Shown piece by piece: positions 42,315 to 51,055 of a stretch of DNA of 64,000 bases. A program made the translations under genes and the position numbers. The notes below the pieces were generated by a model. It did not search any database and was not told the origin of the DNA. It saw nothing but the letters and a program-made list of their open reading frames with translations. The first letter of the stretch is position 1. Every line of letters starts with the position of its first letter. Source of the stretch: Streptomyces sp. G-G2 (GTDB taxonomy: Bacteria; Actinomycetota; Actinomycetes; Streptomycetales; Streptomycetaceae); contig NZ_JASISO010000023.1 in the NCBI RefSeq assembly GCF_030063135.1, positions 60,433-124,432 on the forward strand, given 5' to 3'.

Positions 42315-43167
42315 ACGCGTGGTCGACGACGGTGTCCGCGAGGACCGGCGCATCGTCCCGTTCGACGGCGGTCACGGACACCTGGACCCGGCCGGGCTCC
42401 TGCCACATCCGGATGCGGAGCGTCTCGCCCGGGAAGACGATCCCGGCGAAGCGCGTGCGGTAGGCGCGCACCCGGGTCACGTCCCCTTCGAGGAGCGTGT
42501 CGACCACGGCCTTGAGGGTCATGCCGTACGAGCACAGCCCGTGCAGGATCGGCCGGTCGAAGCCGGCCAGCTTGGCGAACTCGGGGTCGGCGTGCAGCAG
42601 GTTCCAGTCGCCGGAGAGGCGGTACAGCAGCGCCTGCTCCTCGCGGATCAGCCGCTCCTCGACCCGGTCGGGCGCGCGCTCGGGCGCCCGGCCCGAGGCG
42701 GAGGGCCCGCGCTCGCCGCCGAACCCGCCCTCACCGCGCACGAAGAGCTGCGCGTCGGAGGTCCACAGCGGGCCGTCGGCGTCGGCGACCTCGGAGCGCA
42801 GCACGATGACGGCCGCCTTCCCCTTGTCGTAGACGGCGGCGACCTTGGAGCTGGAGGTGGCCCGGCCCTTCACCGGGATGGGCCGGTGCAGCTCGATGGA
42901 GTGCCCGCCGTGCAGCACCGAGGCGAGGTTCACCTCGATCCCGGGCGCGGCGAGGCCGCCGAGCATGGCCATGCCCGCGCCCGCGACGGTGGCGAAGCTG
43001 GGCAGGACGTGGAGCTTGGACTCCAGGGTGTAGCGCAGCTCGTCGGGATCGGTGGCGGGCAGGCCCGCGCCGAGGCCGAGGTGGTAGAGCTGGATGTCCT
43101 TGTGGTCCCAGCCGATGTCCCCCACGCGGGGGTCGGCGGCGAGGGCCTTGGCGGCATCGATCGGCAT
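42313..43167 (-). CDS. MaoC-type enoyl-CoA hydratase 2 (Hsd4B-like)
   Basis: A 284-residue double hot-dog hydratase. The C-terminal half has the hydratase 2 motif YRLSGDWNLLHADPEFAKLA (Asp, Asn and His of the active site) and FDRPILHGLCSYG. The N terminus MPID...DIQLYHLGLGAG closely follows the pattern of mycobacterial Hsd4B (recalled, not aligned), which hydrates steroid side-chain enoyl-CoAs. The ATG at 43167 is chosen for this match. It heads a three-gene operon; the KstR-type palindrome lies 118 bp upstream. Confidence 0.9.
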   Translation of the reverse strand: MPIDAAKALAADPRVGDIGWDHKDIQLYHLGLGAGLPATDPDELRYTLESKLHVLPSFATVAGAGMAMLGGLAAPGIEVNLASVLHGGHSIELHRPIPVKGRATSSSKVAAVYDKGKAAVIVLRSEVADADGPLWTSDAQLFVRGEGGFGGERGPSASGRAPERAPDRVEERLIREEQALLYRLSGDWNLLHADPEFAKLAGFDRPILHGLCSYGMTLKAVVDTLLEGDVTRVRAYRTRFAGIVFPGETLRIRMWQEPGRVQVSVTAVERDDAPVLADTVVDHA

Positions 43168-43284
43168 GAGGATGCTGCTCCTTGTTCGTCGTTCCACAAC
43201 GTGGAAGACCTCGGTGCGTCCGTCCGCACCGTCGGCCGCACCGAGGTCGTATTCGGATCGGTCCCCGACCGCGCTCCGCACTAT

Positions 43285-43300
43285 CTAGAACGCGTTCTAG
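43285..43300. promoter_or_regulatory. KstR-type operator, perfect 16-bp palindrome
   Basis: CTAGAACGCGTTCTAG is fully palindromic and matches the KstR consensus TNNAACNNGTTNNA at every fixed position. It lies between the MaoC operon and a divergent receiver-domain gene. Confidence 0.85.
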
Positions 43301-43348
43301 GACTGATGAAGGAATGTATAACGCACGCCCCACCACTTGGGAAGGCTC

Positions 43349-43363
43349 CTGACCTGTCGTCAG
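43349..43363. promoter_or_regulatory. CTGAC-N5-GTCAG palindrome (copy 1)
   Basis: CTGAC (43349-43353) and GTCAG (43359-43363) are perfect inverted repeats with five bases between, 48 bp from the KstR-type site in the same divergent promoter region. Confidence 0.65.
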
Positions 43364-43425
43364 TTGTAGCTGCGGCGCCGTGTGTTGTACGCCGCGGGGC
43401 GGGCCGCCGGGCCTACCCTGACCCG

Positions 43426-43809
43426 GTGAACGAAATGCCCCGGGAGCACCGGCCCGCGAAGTCCCTGCGGGTGCTGCTGGCCCCGCCGGACCCGGCCCTC
43501 GCCCTGCGGCTCGGTCTCCAGCCGGACATCGAAGTGGTGGCCTCTGCCCTGGCCCGCCCGGCGGTGGCCCTGGTGGAGGACCTCGCCGAGGTGGCGGCCG
43601 TACACGGCGAGGACCCGCAGTGCCCGGTCCTGCTCCTGACGGGCTCGGCCCGCCCCGGCCTGCTGGACGCGGCCCGCGCGGCGGGAGCCGCGGGCGTGAT
43701 CCCCCGCGACCTCCCGGACGAGTCCCTGGCGGAGGCCATCCGCCGCGCCTCGATGGGCGAAACGGTCATCGACCCGGCGTTCACCCGACCGGACCCGACC
43801 GGCGTCTAG
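43426..43809 (+). CDS. stand-alone receiver-like domain protein
   Basis: A 127-residue protein that looks like a single response-regulator receiver fold without output domain. Strands SLRVLLAPPDP, DIEVVASAL, PAVALVEDLAEV and CPVLLLTGSARPG and the helix DAARAAGAAGVIPRDLPDESL match the order, with the Lys position of switch 5 occupied by Arg (IPRD). The phosphoacceptor Asp position is uncertain (VEDLAEV), so it may be a pseudo-receiver. TACCCT (43414-43419) ends six bases before the GTG, suggesting a leaderless transcript. Confidence 0.65.
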   Translation: MNEMPREHRPAKSLRVLLAPPDPALALRLGLQPDIEVVASALARPAVALVEDLAEVAAVHGEDPQCPVLLLTGSARPGLLDAARAAGAAGVIPRDLPDESLAEAIRRASMGETVIDPAFTRPDPTGV

Positions 43810-43868
43810 GGCTGTGAGAAGTCCCGCCCGGCCCGCGACGGCGTGGGGGGGCGCCCCCGGAGGGCGCA

Positions 43869-45056
43869 CTACCGGCGCAGCAGCGTCACCACGGCGGCCC
43901 CACCGAGCCCGATGTTGTGCGCCAGCCCCACCCTGGCTCCCGCGACCTGCCGCGCCCCCGCCTCCCCCCGCAACTGCCACACGAGTTCCGCGGCTTGCGC
44001 CAGCCCCGTGGCCCCCAGCGGGTGCCCCTTGGAGATCAGCCCCCCGGAGGGGTTGACCACCCAGCGCCCCCCGTACGTCGTCGCCCCGCTCTCCACGAGC
44101 TTCCCCGACGCCCCGTCCTCGCACATCCCCAGCGCCTCGTACGTCAGCAGCTCGTTCACCGAGAAGCAGTCGTGCAGCTCGATCACGTCCACGTCCTCGA
44201 TCCCGAGCCCGGACCGCTCGTACACCTGCCGCGCCGCCGCCGCCGTCATCGGCTTGCCGACCACGTCGATGCACGACCCCGACGCGAAGGACTCGCCCGT
44301 GTCCGTGGTCATCGACTGCGCCGCGATCTCCACGGCCTGCTCCCCCAGCCCGTGCGCCTCCACGAACCGCTCCGACACCACCAGCGCCGCCGCCGCGCCG
44401 TCCGAGGTCGGCGAGCACTGGAGCTTCGTCAGCGGCCGGTGGATGGTCTTCGCCGCGAGGATCTCCTCGACCGTGTAGACGTCCTGGAACTGCGCGTTCG
44501 GGTTGTTCGCCGAGTGCCGGTGGTTCTTCGCGCCCACCGCCGCCAGCTGCGCCTGGGTGGTCCCGTACCGCTCCATGTGCTCGCGCGCCGCGTTGCCGAA
44601 GATCTGCGCGGTCGGCGGGGTCATCTCGAAGCCGTGCCCGGCGGCCATGACCCCGTAGTGCCGGGCCACCGGCGAGGTCGCGAAGTCGCCCCCGTCGGAG
44701 CCGCCGCCCAGCGCGCCCCGCTTCATCTTCTCGAAGCCCAGGGCGAGCACGCAGTCGTTGAGGCCGCCCTCGACGAACTGCCGGGCCATCATCAGCGCGG
44801 TCGAGCCCGTCGCGCAGTTGTTGTTCACGTTGTAGACGGGGACCCCGGTCAGGCCCAGTTCGTACACGGCCCGCTGTCCGGCGGTGGAGGCCTGGAAGCA
44901 GTACCCCACCGGGACCTGCTCGACCAGCCCGTAGTCCACGCCCGCGTCGGCCAGCGCCGCGCTGCCGGCCTCCTTCGCCATGTCCCAGTACTGCCAGTCC
45001 CGTGACTCCGGCTTCTCGAACTTCGTCATGCCGACGCCCACGATGTACGACTTCAT
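43869..45056 (-). CDS. lipid-transfer protein / SCP-x-type thiolase
   Basis: A 395-residue thiolase-fold protein. The nucleophile Cys is in NVNNNCATGSTALM, the His of the second half in SKGHPLGATG, and a second His in ELHDCFSVNE. The final HNIGLGG replaces the usual C-x-G with Asn-Ile-Gly, as in the Ltp proteins of steroid side-chain degradation, which act as retro-aldolases or thiolases. It begins 23 bases after the FadE34-like gene and is in its operon, behind the KstR-type site at 47223-47238. Confidence 0.88.
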   Translation of the reverse strand: MKSYIVGVGMTKFEKPESRDWQYWDMAKEAGSAALADAGVDYGLVEQVPVGYCFQASTAGQRAVYELGLTGVPVYNVNNNCATGSTALMMARQFVEGGLNDCVLALGFEKMKRGALGGGSDGGDFATSPVARHYGVMAAGHGFEMTPPTAQIFGNAAREHMERYGTTQAQLAAVGAKNHRHSANNPNAQFQDVYTVEEILAAKTIHRPLTKLQCSPTSDGAAAALVVSERFVEAHGLGEQAVEIAAQSMTTDTGESFASGSCIDVVGKPMTAAAARQVYERSGLGIEDVDVIELHDCFSVNELLTYEALGMCEDGASGKLVESGATTYGGRWVVNPSGGLISKGHPLGATGLAQAAELVWQLRGEAGARQVAGARVGLAHNIGLGGAAVVTLLRR

Positions 45057-45079
45057 GTCCGTGCTGCCTTTCGGTCGGA

Positions 45080-47212
45080 TCAGTCCCGGGGAAGGCCGAG
45101 GATGCGCTCGGCCACGACATTGAGCTGGACCTGCGTGGTGCCTCCGGCGATGGTCAGGCAGCGCGACATGAGCATGCCGTGCACGGCCCTGGCCCCCGCT
45201 CCCTCGCACACCGCTCCCGCCGGGCCGAGCAGTTCGAGCGCCAGCTCGGCGGTCCGCTGCTGGTGCGGGGTCTGGACGAGTTTGCGTACGGACGCCCCCG
45301 CGCCCGGCTCCAGCCCGGACACCTGCTGGAGGGTGGTGCGCAGCCCGATGCAGGCCAGGGCGTGCGCTTCGGCGGCGAGCGCCCCGATCCGGGCGCGGCC
45401 CGCGCCGTCGAGGTCGGCGGAGCGGGCGATGAGCGCTTCGAGGCCGGTGTCGAAGGTCATCTGGTCTGCCATGTGGACGCGCTCGTTGCCCAGGGTGTTG
45501 CGGGCCACCTTCCAGCCGCCGTCGGGGGCGCCGACCAGCGCGTCGGCGGGCAGCTCGACGTCGTCGAAGTACACCTCGTTGAAGAGGGCCTCGCCGGTGA
45601 TCTCCTTGAGGGGGCGTACGTCGATCCCGCGCGCCCCCTTCATGTCGACGACGAAGTAGCCGAGCCCCTTGTGCTTGGGCGCGGCCGGGTCGGTGCGGGC
45701 GAGCAGGATCCCGAAGTCGGCGCTGTGCGCGGAACTCGTCCACACCTTCTGCCCGTTGACCTTCCAGGTCCCGTCCTCGGCCCGTTCCGCCCTGGTCCGC
45801 AGGGAGGCGAGGTCGGAGCCCGCGCCCGGCTCCGAGAAGAGCTGGCACCAGGTGACGTCCCCGCGCAGGGTGGGCAGCAGGTAGCGCTCCCGCTGCGCGT
45901 CGGTCCCGTACGCCAGCAGCGAGGGCACCACCCAGGTGGCGATGCCGAGGTCGGCGACCTTCACCCCGGCCTCCTTCAGCTCCTGCTGGACCACGAGCTG
46001 CTCGACCGGGCCCGCCCCGAGCCCGTACGGCGGGGGCAGGTAGGGGGCGGCGTAGCCGGTGGGCGCCAGTACCCGGCGGGCGGCGGCCGGGTCGAGGCCG
46101 CGCGCGTCCGCGATGGCGGCCCGGGCCCGCGCGCGGTGGGTCTCGGCCTCCGCCGGGAGTTCGAGGCGCAGTTCGCGCCGGGTCCCGGCCGCCGCGAGGC
46201 GTACGGCCCGTACCCGGTGGCCGTCGCCGGAACCGAGGAGCTGGCGGGCGACCAACGCCCGCCGCAAGTAGATGTGGGCGTCGTGCTCCCAGGTGAAGCC
46301 GATCCCGCCGAGTACCTGGATGCAGTCCTTGGCGCAGGAGTAGGCGGCGTCCAGGGCGGTCGCGGCGGCGAGCGCGGCGGCCAGGGACCGTACGTCGGGT
46401 GCCTCGTCCATGGCCTGGGCCGCGTCCCAGGCCAGCGCGCGGGCCTGCTCCAGGCGCACCAGCATGTCGGCGATCAGGTGTTTGACGCCCTGGAACTGCC
46501 CGATGGGGCGGCCGAACTGTTCGCGCACCTTCGCGTACTCGGCGGCGGTGTGCAGCGCCCAGGCGGCAGTGCCGCAGGCGTCGGCGGCGAAGAGCGCGCA
46601 GGCCGCGTCCCGGACGAGGGCCGCGTCCAGCGGCAGCAGCCGCCCGGCCGGTACGGAGACCCCGCGCGCCCGCACCTCGGCGGTGGGCCGGGTCGGGTCG
46701 GCGCTCTCGTGGCTCCGCACGTCCAGCGCGGCGGCGTCCACGGCGAACCACAGGGTGCCGTGCGCGGCCTCGGCGGCGAGCAGGACCAGGTCGGCGTCGC
46801 CCGCGCCGAGGACCGGGGGCGCGGTCCCGTCGAGCAGGTGCCCGCCGCCCTCGACGGCCACGGCGGTCAGCGTGCCGGGTCCGAGCGCGACGGCCCCGGT
46901 CCGCTCGCCGAGCGGACCGGCCCCGGCCCGCTGGAGGAGTACGGACGCCAGCGCGCTCGGCAGGTACCCGCCGGGCAGCGCGGCCCGGGCGGCCTCCTCG
47001 ACGACGACGGCGAGGTCGAGGAGGGTGCCGCCCTCCAGGTGCGGGGCGAGCAGCCCGGATTCGAGGAGCGCGTCCCAGTAGCCGGGCCGCGCCCCGGCCC
47101 TCGGCGCGGAGTCGAGCAGCTTCCGCACCTCCTCGGGCGGCACGACCCGCGCCACCCACCCGCGCATCGCCTCGGCCAACTCCCGCTGTTCCTGTGTGAT
47201 TCCGATGCCCAT
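45080..47212 (-). CDS. two-domain acyl-CoA dehydrogenase, FadE34-like
   Basis: A 710-residue protein with two fused acyl-CoA dehydrogenase units. The first half (1-360) keeps the late ACAD signature (VREQFGRPIGQFQGVKH, then CIQVLGGIGFTWEHDAHIYL). The second half (about 370-710) is fuller: CQLFSEPGAGSDLASL flavin site, KVNGQKVWTSSAHSADF, GWKVARNTLGNERV and GGTTQVQLNVVAERILGLPR. Length and layout match FadE34 (about 711 residues), which dehydrogenates bile-acid or cholesterol side-chain CoA esters and lies next to kstR in mycobacteria. ATG 47212 is chosen because it sits just after the operator; earlier in-frame ATG would overrun it. Confidence 0.9.
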   Translation of the reverse strand: MGIGITQEQRELAEAMRGWVARVVPPEEVRKLLDSAPRAGARPGYWDALLESGLLAPHLEGGTLLDLAVVVEEAARAALPGGYLPSALASVLLQRAGAGPLGERTGAVALGPGTLTAVAVEGGGHLLDGTAPPVLGAGDADLVLLAAEAAHGTLWFAVDAAALDVRSHESADPTRPTAEVRARGVSVPAGRLLPLDAALVRDAACALFAADACGTAAWALHTAAEYAKVREQFGRPIGQFQGVKHLIADMLVRLEQARALAWDAAQAMDEAPDVRSLAAALAAATALDAAYSCAKDCIQVLGGIGFTWEHDAHIYLRRALVARQLLGSGDGHRVRAVRLAAAGTRRELRLELPAEAETHRARARAAIADARGLDPAAARRVLAPTGYAAPYLPPPYGLGAGPVEQLVVQQELKEAGVKVADLGIATWVVPSLLAYGTDAQRERYLLPTLRGDVTWCQLFSEPGAGSDLASLRTRAERAEDGTWKVNGQKVWTSSAHSADFGILLARTDPAAPKHKGLGYFVVDMKGARGIDVRPLKEITGEALFNEVYFDDVELPADALVGAPDGGWKVARNTLGNERVHMADQMTFDTGLEALIARSADLDGAGRARIGALAAEAHALACIGLRTTLQQVSGLEPGAGASVRKLVQTPHQQRTAELALELLGPAGAVCEGAGARAVHGMLMSRCLTIAGGTTQVQLNVVAERILGLPRD

Positions 47213-47222
47213 GCGCGGCACA

Positions 47223-47271
47223 CTAGAACACGTTCCAGTCTGACGGAAGGTCAGAAATGAAACATGTTCTC
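47223..47271 (-). promoter_or_regulatory. compound promoter: two KstR-type sites around a CTGAC-N5-GTCAG palindrome
   Basis: CTAGAACACGTTCCAG (47223-47238) fits TNNAACNNGTTNNA exactly. Next to it is CTGAC-ggaag-GTCAG (47240-47254), then TGAAACATGTTCTC (47258-47271), a KstR-like site with the last fixed base changed. All three lie within 60 bp of the FadE34-like start. Confidence 0.8.
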
Positions 47272-47300
47272 GGTCGGGGGCGCCCGGTCGGGCCGTCGGA

Positions 47301-49226
47301 TCAGCGTTGGTAGGGGTACCCGTCACCGTGCGCGGGTCCCACGTTGTGCTGGATCCCGCTCGGATCGCTCCTGGTGAAGTACGACGCGTCCAGGCCGCCG
47401 CAGAGCTGGCTGTTGCCGGACCGGCCCTGGTCCACCGTCCCGGCGCCGACGTTGACCCGGCCGCCGCCGTTGGTCACCGACACCACCCTGGCCGTGAACT
47501 CGCAGTGGCCCATCTGGGTCTCGGCGATCAGGCGGACGGCCCCGGACTTGGCGATGACCACCGTGTCCGGCTGGCCGATGTTGAACTGGCCCGCGTAGCT
47601 CCAGGAACCGACGAAGTACGAGGGGACCGCGCCGCTGTCGGAGGAGCCCCCGGCACTCGGCGTACCGGAGCCGCCGGGGGTCGAGCCCGAGCCGCCGCCC
47701 TGGGCTCCCCCGGCGGCGGCGCCTCCCGCGGCCGCGCCGGAGCCCTTGGTCGGGTTGGTGCCCGTACCCCCGGCGCCGCCGCCGGGCGTGCCCGCACCAC
47801 CCACGGCCGCGCCGGCCGCCGCCGCGCCGCCCTGCGCGCCCCCTTGAGCGGCGCCGCCCGGGCCCGCGGCCCCGCCGACCTGGCCCGCCGGCTGCCCCGG
47901 GACGGCCGGGTTCGGGGACCCGGGCGCCCCCGGGGTCGGCGAACCGCCCGCCCCCACCGGGGAGCCACTCACGCCACCGGGGGTCACGGGAGCACCGGCG
48001 GCCGGAGGCGAGGCCTTCCCGGCGTCCGCACCACCGCTGCCGAACGGCTGGATCAGCGCCACCGTGCCGCCGCCGACCGTGAACACGAGGACGGCCGGCA
48101 CGGCGACGGTCCACCGCCGCCGCGCCCTGCGCTCACCCGTGGGGGCCGTGCCACCGGCCACCGGGACGACCACGGGCCCTACGAGCGCACCGGGCCCCGG
48201 CTCATCGGCCGCGTCCTTCTTCCGCAGGTCGACCGTCGCCCGGTCGGTGGGCGCGGCCTCCTCCCGCTCGGGCGGCGCCGCCTCCGCGTCGAGCAGCCGC
48301 GCCGCCTGCCGGGCGAGGCGCGCCACCACCGTGGGCGGCAGCCACGACCCGCCGGACGTCGCCGGACGGACCCGCTCCGGGTCCTCCAGCAGCTCCGCCA
48401 CCCCGGGCCGCTCGTCGACGCCCTTGACCAGGCAGCGGCCGATGAACGCCCGCAGCGCCTCGTCCCCGACCTTCTCCAGGGCGGCCTCGCCCTCCACGAT
48501 CTGGAACATCACGGCGTGCTGGTTGCTGGCCCCGTGCCCGAACGGCAGCTCGCCCGTGGCCGCGTACATCAGGACGCAGCCGAGGGTGAACACGTCGCTC
48601 TTCACCCCGGCGCGCTGCCCGCGGACCTGCTCGGGCGACATGAACCCGGGCGAGCCGACGACCATGCCGGTGCTGGTGAGCAGCGACTCGACGGAGGTCT
48701 CCAGCGCGCGCGAGATGCCGAAGTCGATGACGCGGGTGCCCTCGACCGTCAGCATCACGTTCGACGGCTTGAGGTCGCGGTGCACGATCCCGGCCGCGTG
48801 GATGTCCTCCAGCGCCCGCAGCAGCCCGTCGGCGAGGGCGTGCACGGAGTCCACGGGCAAGGGCCCGTACCGCCGCACGATCTGCTCCAGCGAGAGCCCG
48901 GGCACATACCCCGTGGCCACCCACGGCCGGTCCGCGTCGGGGTCCGCCTCCAGGACCGGCGCGGTGTAGCGCTCGCCCACCCGACGGGCGGCGTCGATCT
49001 CGCGGCGGAAGCGGGCACGGAACGCGGCGTTCGAGACGTGCTCCTCGTGCACCACCTTCACGGCGACCGTACGCCCGCTCCCCGACCGGGCGAGGTACAC
49101 CCGCCCCATGCCCCCGGCGCCGAGCCGCCCGAGCAGCAGGTACGGCCCGATGCGGGCCGGGTCCGAGGCCGCGAGCGGCTTTATGCCCCCGTCGGCGTTG
49201 TCGTCATCGTTTAACGCACTGCTCAT
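47301..49226 (-). CDS. membrane Ser/Thr protein kinase of the PknB type
   Basis: A 641-residue kinase. Cytoplasmic catalytic domain (27-290): glycine loop GRLGAGGMGRVY, ATP lysine K57, catalytic HRDLKPSN with D151, DFG (168-170), GSPGFMSPEQ. One membrane helix (about 372-392). Outside is a Gly/Ala/Pro-rich low-complexity stretch (about 395-535), then a C-terminal beta domain of about 100 residues starting PSYFVGSWSYAGQF, with two cysteines (GHCEF, QLCGGL) that could pair. No PASTA repeats, so it is not a muropeptide sensor of the standard kind; the ligand of the outer domain is unknown. Confidence 0.92.
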   Translation of the reverse strand: MSSALNDDDNADGGIKPLAASDPARIGPYLLLGRLGAGGMGRVYLARSGSGRTVAVKVVHEEHVSNAAFRARFRREIDAARRVGERYTAPVLEADPDADRPWVATGYVPGLSLEQIVRRYGPLPVDSVHALADGLLRALEDIHAAGIVHRDLKPSNVMLTVEGTRVIDFGISRALETSVESLLTSTGMVVGSPGFMSPEQVRGQRAGVKSDVFTLGCVLMYAATGELPFGHGASNQHAVMFQIVEGEAALEKVGDEALRAFIGRCLVKGVDERPGVAELLEDPERVRPATSGGSWLPPTVVARLARQAARLLDAEAAPPEREEAAPTDRATVDLRKKDAADEPGPGALVGPVVVPVAGGTAPTGERRARRRWTVAVPAVLVFTVGGGTVALIQPFGSGGADAGKASPPAAGAPVTPGGVSGSPVGAGGSPTPGAPGSPNPAVPGQPAGQVGGAAGPGGAAQGGAQGGAAAAGAAVGGAGTPGGGAGGTGTNPTKGSGAAAGGAAAGGAQGGGSGSTPGGSGTPSAGGSSDSGAVPSYFVGSWSYAGQFNIGQPDTVVIAKSGAVRLIAETQMGHCEFTARVVSVTNGGGRVNVGAGTVDQGRSGNSQLCGGLDASYFTRSDPSGIQHNVGPAHGDGYPYQR

Positions 49227-49385
49227 GCTGCCCGTCCCCCGTGCTCCCCTGTGGTGGTCCGACCCGGCCTGACCGATCGAACACGCATCAGGGTAAAGGG
49301 GGGTTGGATGCAGGATGAAGGCAAGGGCGGCGGACACCGCCACCGCTCCGGGCCGCCACGGGGCGCCCGGAGCAGCGCCGCGCCG

Positions 49386-49646
49386 TCAGAGACCGCGCAC
49401 GAACTCCGTGAAGGCGGCGGGGCTCACGGTGAAGGCGGGCAGCTCGGGGTTCTTGGAGTCCCGCACGGCGATCCGGTGCGGCTGCGCGGCGACCTCGACG
49501 CAGTCACCGCCGGTGTCACCGCTGTACGAGGACTTCTGCCAGTTCGCCCCGGCGAGCGGCGCGCACTCGACGCACTGACCGCCGGTGTCCGAGCTGTACG
49601 ACGACTTACGCCACCGCGCGCCCGACAGGTCCTGGATGGTGTCCAT
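49386..49646 (-). CDS. tandem DUF397 protein
   Basis: An 86-residue protein with two consecutive DUF397 units: ARWRKSSYSSDTGGQCVECAP (truncated) and NWQKSSYSGDTGGDCVEVA followed by a full tail (IAVRDSKNPELPAFTVSP). DUF397 proteins are encoded next to XRE regulators and act with them, as in the WhiJ/BldB-like sets of Streptomyces. Its start lies 41 bases inside the end of the XRE gene, so it is translated from within that message. Confidence 0.9.
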   Translation of the reverse strand: MDTIQDLSGARWRKSSYSSDTGGQCVECAPLAGANWQKSSYSGDTGGDCVEVAAQPHRIAVRDSKNPELPAFTVSPAAFTEFVRGL

Positions 49647-50454
49647 AGCGTTCCTCCATTACACGGGCGATCCGCGCCGCCGAGTCCTCCACGGAGAGGG
49701 CGGCGGCCTGCAAGTGATCGTAACGGAGCGAACCTTCCCTGAAGGCTTGCGGATTGGCCGTCATATGGCCCTGGACGAAGTCCTCCGTGTAGACGAGATC
49801 GGGGTCGTCGTCGAACCGCAGCAGGTTGAACGATCCCATCAACCCAGCGTGGGCGCCCGCCTCGAAGGGCAGGATCTGCACCTTCACCCACTCCCGCTCC
49901 TCCAGCGTCAACAGGTGAGCGAGTTGGTTCCGCATGACCTCCCGGCCGCCGATCTCCTGGTGCAGTACGGCCTCGCTCAGCACCACCCACATCAGTGGCG
50001 GGTTCTCGCGCTGGAGGATCCGCTGGCGGTCCATCCTCGCCTCCACCTTCGCGTCGAGCGCCTTGTCGGTCCGCGCTCCCAGCACAGCTCGCGCGTACTC
50101 CGGAGTCTGGAGGAGCCCGTATACCAGCTGCGCTTGAAACGACGAGATGTACGCCGCCCGGGCCTCCATCTCGGCGTACGCCTGGAACCACACCGGCAGT
50201 TGGCTGCGCAGCACCAGCCCCACCAGCCGGGAGAACATCCCGTCCGTACCCAGCGCCGCGTCCACGCGTTCCGAGAAGTCCCGGGTCGGGACCTTCCTCG
50301 CCGTCTCGATCTGCCCGATGAGGGAGCCCGTACAGAAGATGATGCCGCCGAGCGCGCCCTGTTTGAGGCCTGCTTCCAGTCGCAGGCGGCGCAGTTCCGA
50401 GCCGTAGTAGTCCAGCGGTGAGGCGCTGGGATCCAGATCGCGGATGTTGACCAT
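49606..50454 (-). CDS. XRE-family regulator with DUF5753 domain (WhiJ-like)
   Basis: A 282-residue protein: helix-turn-helix at about 17-75 (LRRLRLEAGLKQGALGGIIFCTGSLIGQIE) and the DUF5753 ligand-type domain (about 90-270) with SFQAQLVYGLLQTPEYARAV, RQRILQ, VLSEAVLHQEIGG and FNLLRFDDDPDLVYTE. This is the usual partner of DUF397 proteins in developmental and antibiotic control. It overlaps the DUF397 gene and is divergent from an ATPase gene. Confidence 0.92.
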   Translation of the reverse strand: MVNIRDLDPSASPLDYYGSELRRLRLEAGLKQGALGGIIFCTGSLIGQIETARKVPTRDFSERVDAALGTDGMFSRLVGLVLRSQLPVWFQAYAEMEARAAYISSFQAQLVYGLLQTPEYARAVLGARTDKALDAKVEARMDRQRILQRENPPLMWVVLSEAVLHQEIGGREVMRNQLAHLLTLEEREWVKVQILPFEAGAHAGLMGSFNLLRFDDDPDLVYTEDFVQGHMTANPQAFREGSLRYDHLQAAALSVEDSAARIARVMEERYGHHPGPVGRAVA

Positions 50455-50537
50455 GAGCGGTCACCCCCAAGTACACGCCGTCAGGCGTTCGTTTCGGTCC
50501 GTAGCCGAGGGTAGTCAGCTCACTCCACTCTGGTGAC

Positions 50538-50993
50538 GTGAATCACGTAACTGACTTCTCAGCCAGCCAAGTTGACGGCACCTACCGGATGGGCTTCACG
50601 GTGGGTGAGCATTCCGCCCGGCACATGCGGCGGATCCTGCGGATGCTGCTCAGCCGCTGGGAGCTGACCGCGCTGGCCGACGCGGCAGAGCTGGCGCTGA
50701 CCGAGCTGGTCGCGAACGTCGTGCGGCACGTGCCGGGGCGCGGCTGCGCGGTGCTGATCCTGCTGCGGCCGCAGGGGCTGCGGGTGGAGGTGGCGGACGG
50801 CTCCCCCTCGCCCCCGCGCCCGGCGTCCGGCCCCGCGCCGCTGGCCGAGGGCGGGCGGGGGCTGCTGCTGGTCGAGGCCGTCACGGACCGCTGGGGCTCG
50901 GACGCGACCGCGAACGGCAAGACGGTGTGGTTCGAGTGCGACCGCCCCGGCCCCCGGCGCGGGACCCGGGCATGGCGCCCTACCGGGCAGTAG
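50538..50993 (+). CDS. HATPase-type anti-sigma-factor-like kinase
   Basis: A 151-residue protein with the GHKL ATP-binding fold: N box ELALTELVANVVRHVPG (Glu, Asn), G1-like DGSPSPPRPAS and G2 GGRGLLLVEAVTDRWG. These small RsbW/SpoIIAB-like ATPases are abundant in Streptomyces and often lie opposite an XRE/DUF397 pair, as here (84 bp divergent gap). The GTG at 50538 or ATG 50589 could be the start. A partner sigma factor is not in the window. Confidence 0.85.
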   Translation: MNHVTDFSASQVDGTYRMGFTVGEHSARHMRRILRMLLSRWELTALADAAELALTELVANVVRHVPGRGCAVLILLRPQGLRVEVADGSPSPPRPASGPAPLAEGGRGLLLVEAVTDRWGSDATANGKTVWFECDRPGPRRGTRAWRPTGQ

Positions 50994-51055
50994 GGCAGCA
51001 TGGGCCGCCACCCGCCCCGCAGCACCCGTACCGCACCACCATCTGGAGGAACACC

